The notes beneath the pieces were generated by a model. The model was not told the DNA's origin. It was given only the letters and a program-made list of their open reading frames with translations, and made no database searches. Positions 59,318-64,000 of a stretch of 64,000 nucleotides of DNA are shown here, piece by piece. Numbering within the stretch: the first letter of the stretch is position 1; every line of letters starts with the position of its first letter. Made by a program: the position numbers and the translations under genes. Source of the stretch: DATGZH01 sp035297265. Lineage in GTDB: Bacteria > Actinomycetota > Acidimicrobiia > Acidimicrobiales > RAAP-2. The DNA lies in contig DATGZH010000064.1 of assembly GCA_035297265.1 (NCBI GenBank), positions 124,001 through 188,000 on the forward strand, written 5' to 3'.

Positions 59318-59722
59318 ATGGACTCCGAGACCGCCCGCCGACGGCTGGGCGACGCCCGGGTGGGCTACCTGGCCACCGCCGACGCCGCCGGCCGCCCCCA
59401 CGTGGTCCCGTGCTGTTTCGTGGTCGAAGGGTCGACCGTCTACTCGGCCGTCGACGGGAAGCCCAAGGCCGGGCGGACGCTCCGGCGGGTGGCCAACGTC
59501 ACGGCCAACCCCGCGGCCAGCCTCCTCGTCGACCACTACGACGAGGACTGGTCGACCCTCTGGTGGGTCCGGGTCGACGGCGCGGCCCGGGTCGTGACCG
59601 ATCCGGCCGAGGAGGCCGGGGCGCTCGACCTCCTCCGGGCCAAGTACGAGCAGTACGACCGGGTGCCGCTGCCCGGTCCGGTGCTGGCCATCGACGTCAC
59701 GCGCTGGCGGGCCTGGCCCTGA
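59318..59722 (+). CDS. PPOX-class F420-dependent protein (TIGR03668-like)
   Basis: 134 residues from ATG 59318. It has LGDARVGYLATADAAGRPHVVPCCFVVEG, AVDGKPKAGRTLRRVANVTANP, SLLVDHYDEDWSTLWWVRVDGAARVV and RAKYEQYDRVPLPGPVLAIDVTRWRAW. The VDGKPK and DHYDEDWxxLWWVR segments match the TIGR03668 group of F420-dependent split-barrel proteins. It probably binds F420 and reduces an unknown substrate. It lies 29 bases after the first PPOX gene, in the same direction. Confidence 0.87.
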   Translation: MDSETARRRLGDARVGYLATADAAGRPHVVPCCFVVEGSTVYSAVDGKPKAGRTLRRVANVTANPAASLLVDHYDEDWSTLWWVRVDGAARVVTDPAEEAGALDLLRAKYEQYDRVPLPGPVLAIDVTRWRAWP

Positions 59723-59798
59723 GATGGGCTGGCGAGCGGGGGACGCCGCCTGGTGACCTCGGGTAGAACACGTGGGGACACAGCTGCGAGGACCGGCC

Positions 59799-60167
59799 AT
59801 GAGCGTTGCCATTGCCCGCGTGTACGACCCGCCAACCGGTCGGGACCGACGGGTGCTCGTCGACCGGCTCTGGCCGCGCGGCCTGTCCAAGGAACGGGCG
59901 GCGCTCGAGCTCTGGGCGAAGGACGTGGCGCCGAGCCCAGAGTTGCGGGTGTGGTACGACCATGACCCCGATCGCTTCACGGAGTTCGCCCGCCGCTACC
60001 GGGCGGAGCTCACCAAGTCCCCGGCCTACGAACAGCTCCTGCTGCTGCACCGTTGGTCGAGGCGCTCCCGGGTCTTGTTGCTCACCGCCACCAGGGATCT
60101 CGATCTCAGCGGACCCGCTGTTCTGCAGTCCGTTCTCGAGAAGATGGCGTCGAACCCGGTGAGATGA
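59799..60167 (+). CDS. DUF488-family protein
   Basis: 122 residues from ATG 59799; an upstream GTG at 59772 is in frame. The motif is ARVYDPPTGRDRRVLVDRLWPRGLSKE, then LWAKDVAPSPELRVWYDHDPDRF, ARRYRAEL and RVLLLTATRDLDLSGPAVL. This is the DUF488 pattern of small bacterial proteins, whose function is not known to me; a nucleic-acid or nuclease-like role has been proposed for relatives. It stands alone between the PPOX genes and a SnoaL-like gene. Confidence 0.85.
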   Translation: MSVAIARVYDPPTGRDRRVLVDRLWPRGLSKERAALELWAKDVAPSPELRVWYDHDPDRFTEFARRYRAELTKSPAYEQLLLLHRWSRRSRVLLLTATRDLDLSGPAVLQSVLEKMASNPVR

Positions 60168-60260
60168 GGAACGGTCAACTCGAGCACCACGAGATGCTTC
60201 GAAGCGGGTAGCCGACTCGGCGAAGTGTGCCACGGCGACCACTACGGTGACCCCGTGCCC

Positions 60261-60713
60261 ATGAGCGCCGACGATCGTGCGGCCATCCATTCGTGCATCT
60301 GCGCCTGGCAACTGGCCTTCGACCGCCACGACTGGACCGGGCTGGCCGGGTGCCTCACCGAGACGGTCCGCGTCGACTACTCCGACCTCCGGGGTGAGGG
60401 GCCGACCGTCGTGACGGCGACCGAGTACGCGGAGCAGCGCCGCCAGTCGCTTGATCACCTCGACCTGCAGCACAACCACACCAATCTCGTCATCACCGAA
60501 GGCGACGACGAGACCTCGGCCCGGGCGACGTGCAACTTCCAGGTCCTGCGGTTCGAACGGGGAGGGTCGGGCTACTTCCACTCGTTCGGTTGCTACGAGC
60601 TCGAGTTGGCGCCCGACGACGGTCGCTGGCGGATCGCGGCCATCACGCAGGAGATCACCCGGAGCTTCGGTGACCCCTCGCTCCACGCGGCGCAGGGAAC
60701 GGCTCGATCCTGA
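60261..60713 (+). CDS. SnoaL/NTF2-like protein
   Basis: 150 residues from ATG 60261, with GTG at 60255 or 60225 as alternatives. The NTF2-like pattern is ADDRAAIHSCICAWQLAFDR, HDWTGLAGCLTETVRVDYSD, LDHLDLQHNHTNLVITEGDDE, ARATCNFQVLRFE and DDGRWRIAAITQEI. His and Asp residues inside the cone could act in catalysis, but no exact subfamily is recognised. It converges with the glycosidase gene after 36 bases and appears to be monocistronic. Confidence 0.8.
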   Translation: MSADDRAAIHSCICAWQLAFDRHDWTGLAGCLTETVRVDYSDLRGEGPTVVTATEYAEQRRQSLDHLDLQHNHTNLVITEGDDETSARATCNFQVLRFERGGSGYFHSFGCYELELAPDDGRWRIAAITQEITRSFGDPSLHAAQGTARS

Positions 60714-60749
60714 CCTGGGCCGCGCCGGTCGCACCCCGCCGGTCGGAGT

Positions 60750-61952
60750 TCAGACCGTGGTCCCGAGGACACCCGAGCGGGCGAGCGCGCCGAACCAGCG
60801 GGCACTCGGCTTGGGGCGCCGCTCGAAGGTGCGCCGGTCGACGCTGACGATGCCGAACTTGGGCCGGAACCCCTCGTGCCACTCGAAGTTGTCGAGGAGG
60901 CTCCAGACGAAGAACCCTCGCACGTCGATCCCGTCGGTGAGGCAGCGGTGCACACCGCTGAGGGCCTCCGTGAGGAACTCGATGCGCTCGGCATCGTCGT
61001 TGGTGGCGATGCCGTTCTCGGTGACCAGGACGGGCAGTCCGGTCACCCGGGCGGCCCGCCGCAACGTGTACTCGAGGGCGTCGGGCGCGTACTCGTAGCC
61101 CATCTGCGTGAGCCGGGTGCCCGGCGGCGGGTCGATGCGGCCCTCGGGACCCAGGACCGTGCGTTCGTAGCACTGCACCCCGATGAAGTCGTCGCCCCCG
61201 GTGGCCTCCAAGAAGGTGTTCTCGAGCATCTGCTCGGCCGCTTCCCGGATCAGCTCGCCGCCCTCCCCGGCCACCAGCTCCTCCATCGAGAGGCCAAGAC
61301 CGACCGGGAAGTCACCCGGACCGGCCCGCAGGACCTCGACGGCGAGGCGGTGGGCCCGGACGAAGGCCTGGTTGACCTGCACGTGTCGATGCAGCTGGTC
61401 CTTCAGCCCCGGTGGGTAGATCCCGACCGTGTACCCGAGGACGGCAGGGACGTTGGGCTCGTTGATCGTGCAGGCGGTCCCCACGAGGTCGCCGAGGTGG
61501 GCGGCCGCCCGCTCGACGTAGCGGGCAAAGCGGTCCGGTGCGTCCTCGGCCTCCCACCCGCCCCGGGCGGCGAGCCACCGAGGCAACGTGAAGTGGTGGA
61601 ACGTGACGACCGGCTGGATGCCGCGCTCGTGGCAGGCGGCGCAGATCCGCCGGTAGTGGTCGAGCGACGCGATCGACCACTCCCCCTCGGCCGGCTCGAT
61701 ACGGCTCCACTCGAGAGAGAACCGGTAGGCAGAGAGCCCGAGGTCGGCCACGATGTCGACGTCCTCGGGCCAACGGTGGAACGAGTCGCAGGCGTCGCCG
61801 CTCGGCTCGAGGCACCCCGAGCCGGGCTGGTGCTCCCAGTCCCACCAGTCGTTGTTGGTGTTGCCGCCTTCGATCTGGTGGGCCGAGGTGGCGACGCCCC
61901 AGCAGAACCCCTCGGGGAAGCGGAGGGCGGAGCCGACCCGCGGTTCGGTCAC
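60750..61952 (-). CDS. Glycoside hydrolase family 1 (beta-glucosidase-like)
   Basis: 400 residues from GTG 61952 (VTEPRVG), since the family normally starts just before FPEGFCWGVATSAHQIEG; an open frame goes to 62105. It has the N-terminal NDWWDWE motif, the acid/base E165 in CTINEPNVP, and the nucleophile E312 in VLVTENGIATND. The aglycone loop SLLDNFEWHEGFRPKFGIVSVD is also intact. It should hydrolyse beta-glycosides inside the cell, since no signal peptide is seen. At 400 residues it is somewhat short for GH1 (usually 440-480). A SET-domain gene lies 31 bases upstream. Confidence 0.92.
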   Translation of the reverse strand: MTEPRVGSALRFPEGFCWGVATSAHQIEGGNTNNDWWDWEHQPGSGCLEPSGDACDSFHRWPEDVDIVADLGLSAYRFSLEWSRIEPAEGEWSIASLDHYRRICAACHERGIQPVVTFHHFTLPRWLAARGGWEAEDAPDRFARYVERAAAHLGDLVGTACTINEPNVPAVLGYTVGIYPPGLKDQLHRHVQVNQAFVRAHRLAVEVLRAGPGDFPVGLGLSMEELVAGEGGELIREAAEQMLENTFLEATGGDDFIGVQCYERTVLGPEGRIDPPPGTRLTQMGYEYAPDALEYTLRRAARVTGLPVLVTENGIATNDDAERIEFLTEALSGVHRCLTDGIDVRGFFVWSLLDNFEWHEGFRPKFGIVSVDRRTFERRPKPSARWFGALARSGVLGTTV

Positions 61953-61983
61953 CCGGGCAACGTACCGGCCCGGGCGGCCGCCG

Positions 61984-62493
61984 TCAGCGCTGGCCGGCGA
62001 TCCGGACCAGCAGACCGGCCACGAAATGGTCGCCGTAGCGCTGCTGTAGGTCCGGTCGGCGCCAGTCGTCGCCGGTGACGAGACCCCGGCAGAGGGTGGC
62101 GCCACAGGTACAGGCCATCGCCCACTCCGGGTCGGCGGTCTGGGTGGTGTAGTCCACCGTGAGCTCCTCGCCGGCCGCGACGTCGCGCCGGGTGGCCAAG
62201 GAGAAGGTCCCGTCGTGCCAAAGGTTCGGGTCGCAGCTGTGGTTCCCGAAGTGGACGAGGTTGCCCTGCGGGAGGACGAGGTGCTCGTCGTCGGAGACCG
62301 TGATGCTGTCGACGTAGTCGTCGCTCTCCTCGATCAGCCGACGCAGCTCGGCGCCCGACACCCGCCGGCCACCCAACCGGACGACCACCGTCCGGGCGGG
62401 AAGCGGCCGCGAGGCGAAGAGACCCCGCCCGGCGATGGCCGACGGCCGTACCTCGACCGTCGGCTCCAACCACCACGTCGTCGGCTCACCCAT
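61984..62493 (-). CDS. SET-domain protein (lysine methyltransferase-like)
   Basis: 169 residues from ATG 62493. It has all the core SET motifs: AGRGLFASRPL (residues 21-31), the pseudoknot NHSCDPN (84-90), the AdoMet/catalytic GEELTVDY (108-115), and a post-SET Cys cluster C128, C130 and C135 (ACTCGATLCRG), with C87 as fourth zinc ligand. Such compact proteins methylate lysines; in bacteria the substrates are unknown, with ribosomal or chromatin-like proteins as candidates. It is upstream of the GH1 gene and may share a transcript, though the link in function is unclear. Confidence 0.87.
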   Translation of the reverse strand: MGEPTTWWLEPTVEVRPSAIAGRGLFASRPLPARTVVVRLGGRRVSGAELRRLIEESDDYVDSITVSDDEHLVLPQGNLVHFGNHSCDPNLWHDGTFSLATRRDVAAGEELTVDYTTQTADPEWAMACTCGATLCRGLVTGDDWRRPDLQQRYGDHFVAGLLVRIAGQR

Positions 62494-62540
62494 GCCCGCT
62501 GCCTCACGCCCGGCGCTGCTGCCCCTGGGAGACTACGGAG

Positions 62541-63686
62541 ATGCTCGCCAGCTCGTCGCGGTTCCTCACGACGCACACCGGGAGCCTCCCTCGGCCGCGG
62601 CAGCTCGCCGTCCTTCACGGCCGACGGAGCCGGGGCGAGGCCGTCGACCCCGACGAGCTCGAACGGGCCGTCGCCGAGGCCACCGCGGCCGTCGTGGCCG
62701 AGCAGGTCGAGGTGGGCATCGACGTCGGCAACGACGGCGAGCAGGCGAGGGAGAGCTTCTTCACCTACGTCCAGCACCGGATGACCGGCTTCGGCGGGAC
62801 CGGCCACCGCCATCAGATGGCCGACCAGGCGGAGCACCCTGACTACCTCGAGCTCCTCCGGCAGTCACGGGCGGCGCGCCGCCAGGTGGACCTGATGGCC
62901 CCGCCGGCGGCCCTGGGCGAGGTGTCCTATCGGGACACCGCCGAGGTGGCGGCGGAGTGCGCCCTCGTGGCGGGCGCTCCCTTCGCCGAGACCTTCATGA
63001 CCGCCGCCTCCCCGGGCATCGTCGCCGCGGCCATGGAGGACCGTCACTACGGTTCGACGGAGCGCTACGTCCGGGCGGTGGCCGCCGCGCTGGCCACCGA
63101 GTACCGCTTCATCGTCGAGCAGGGGCTCCTGCTCCAGGTCGACGCGCCGGACCTCGCCCTCGAGCGGCACGTCAGCTTCGCCGAGCGCCCGCTGGGGGAG
63201 TTCCTCGACTGGGTCGAGCTGGTCGTCGACGCTCTGAACGAGGCCCTCGCCGGCATCGACCCCGGCCGGGTGCGCCTCCACGTGTGCTGGGGCAACTACG
63301 GCGGTCCCCACACCCACGACGTCGACCTCGACCACCTCCTCCCCCTCCTCTACGAAGCCCGGGTCGGGGCGCTGGCGCTGTCGATGGCCAACCCCCGCCA
63401 CGCCCACGAGTACCGCTGCTTCGAACGTCATCGCCTCCCCGACGGTCTCCTGCTCGTGGCCGGTGTGATCGACAGCACCACCAACATCGTCGAGCATCCC
63501 GACGTCGTCGCCGACCGTCTCCGCGTCGTGAGCCGGGCGGTGGGCGACCCCCGTCGGATCATCGCCGGCACCGACTGCGGTTTCGACACGTCGGCCGGCA
63601 TGAGCGACGTCGCCCCGTCGCTAGTCTGGAAGAAGCTGGAGAGCCTGCGAGAAGGGGCCGACCGGGCAAGCGCCGACCTCTTCTAA
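62541..63686 (+). CDS. Cobalamin-independent methionine synthase-like (MetE C-terminal/UROD fold) protein
   Basis: 381 residues from ATG 62541. It has the MetE C-domain start TTHTGSLPRP, then GIDVGNDGEQARESFFTYV, VCWGNYGGPHTHDVDLDHLLP (His and Cys zinc ligands, HVCWGNY), SMANPRHAHEYRCF, and AGTDCGFDTSAG (second zinc Cys). It lacks the N-terminal half of MetE. Short members of this type transfer methyl or alkyl groups, for example epoxyalkane:CoM transferase, or act in methionine or aromatic methyl ether metabolism. The substrate is unknown. Confidence 0.88.
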   Translation: MLASSSRFLTTHTGSLPRPRQLAVLHGRRSRGEAVDPDELERAVAEATAAVVAEQVEVGIDVGNDGEQARESFFTYVQHRMTGFGGTGHRHQMADQAEHPDYLELLRQSRAARRQVDLMAPPAALGEVSYRDTAEVAAECALVAGAPFAETFMTAASPGIVAAAMEDRHYGSTERYVRAVAAALATEYRFIVEQGLLLQVDAPDLALERHVSFAERPLGEFLDWVELVVDALNEALAGIDPGRVRLHVCWGNYGGPHTHDVDLDHLLPLLYEARVGALALSMANPRHAHEYRCFERHRLPDGLLLVAGVIDSTTNIVEHPDVVADRLRVVSRAVGDPRRIIAGTDCGFDTSAGMSDVAPSLVWKKLESLREGADRASADLF

Positions 63687-63769
63687 GGCTGCAGGCGCTC
63701 CGGCGGACCGCAAGGTGGACAGGGCACCGGTACCTGGGGGGCGTGGCGGCGCCCGGAAAGGGAGGGGCC

Positions 63770-64000
63770 ATGAGCTACCTCACCAGTTTCGACCACCAGC
63801 TGCTGCGCGCCTCGGACGCGGACAGGGACCGGACCATCTACCTCCTGGGGCAGGCCCTCGCCACCGGCCGCCTGACCCCCGACGACCACGCCGAACGGGT
63901 CAGCCGGTCTCTCGTGGCCCGGACGGAGGGCGAGCTCGAGCTGCTCATCTGGGACCTGGCACCTCCCCGGCCGACCGCCGTGGCCGTCCCTCCGCCGACC
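63770..64000 (+). CDS. DUF1707 (SHOCT-like) protein, N-terminal part (runs off right edge)
   Basis: ATG 63770 is preceded by AAAGGGAGGGG at 63757-63767, a strong ribosome site. The 77 codons inside the window read LLRASDADRDRTIYLLGQAL, ATGRLTPDDHAERVSRSLVA, RTEGELELLIWDL, a textbook DUF1707 domain, then a Pro-rich linker. In actinobacteria such domains are often followed by membrane segments or other modules, so the rest of this protein is probably membrane-bound. Its function is unknown. Confidence 0.8.
   Translation, partial: MSYLTSFDHQLLRASDADRDRTIYLLGQALATGRLTPDDHAERVSRSLVARTEGELELLIWDLAPPRPTAVAVPPPT

Noticed and set aside
1..64000. CRISPR array, phage, transposase or toxin-antitoxin system
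   Set aside because: No regularly spaced repeats, cas genes, structural phage genes, transposase motifs or small overlapping toxin-antitoxin pairs were found on either strand.

Overview
The window reads as chromosomal DNA of a high-GC actinobacterium, most likely an Acidimicrobiia-type organism. The grounds are very high GC with G/C-ending codons, many GTG starts, several probable leaderless genes, two F420/luciferase-type oxidoreductases plus two PPOX-fold proteins of the kind that often use F420, and a secreted protein ending in 'GYW-hydrophobic-DGG-FGD' repeats that I associate with that class. The placement is inference from gene content, not from a marker gene. No rRNA, complete tRNA, transposase, integrase or CRISPR array is visible.

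Layout. 1-5,932: edge of a secreted protein, a DksA/TraR zinc-finger protein, a class V aminotransferase, a secreted beta-propeller protein, and two divergently transcribed citrate-synthase-family genes, one with an N-terminal DNA-binding domain and the other with a CBS pair. 5,942-9,138: a SnoaL-like protein, a drug-efflux type MFS transporter whose base composition is unlike its neighbours, and about 1 kb of apparently decayed DNA ending in the 3' part of a tRNA, which looks like an old integration scar. 9,139-16,871: eight consecutive minus-strand genes (ferredoxin, SDR, acyl-CoA dehydrogenase, SDR, CaiB-like protein, TesB-like thioesterase, aldehyde dehydrogenase, 3-hydroxyisobutyrate-dehydrogenase-like protein), several with GTGA overlaps. 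16,995-30,170: thiolase, paired MaoC-like proteins, a hydroxy-acid oxidase, dehydrogenases, thioesterase, three hydrolase/SDR genes, an amidohydrolase and a zinc alcohol dehydrogenase.

30,267-33,840: a compact three-gene molybdenum hydroxylase (large, 2Fe-2S, FAD subunits). 33,869-37,204: a membrane-anchored protein resembling G1 glutamic peptidases facing a secreted beta-helix/repeat protein, separated by a strong hairpin. 37,354-42,478: phosphotransferase and SDR, divergent from a TetR regulator (with a clear palindromic operator) that is coupled to an acyl-CoA dehydrogenase and a quinone oxidoreductase. 42,475-48,046: AIM24 protein, a small secreted protein, DUF2889, SDR, acyl-CoA ligase and a Cys-rich small protein. 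48,229-52,430: a tightly overlapped operon of amidohydrolase, active M24 peptidase, a second M24 protein that has lost four of five metal ligands, and a thioesterase. 52,534-64,000: orphan FtsX-type permease, a second MaoC pair, acyl-CoA dehydrogenase, MFS transporter, two PPOX-fold proteins, DUF488, SnoaL-like protein, GH1 glycosidase, SET-domain protein, MetE-like protein and the start of a DUF1707 gene.

Taken together this is a catabolic region. Acyl-CoA ligase, CaiB-like protein, acyl-CoA dehydrogenases, MaoC hydratases, SDR/thiolase and thioesterases would cover a beta-oxidation-type route; the Mo-hydroxylase, F420 enzymes, aldehyde and alcohol dehydrogenases could feed it with oxidised ring, terpenoid or steroid-like substrates. 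No substrate can be named from sequence alone.
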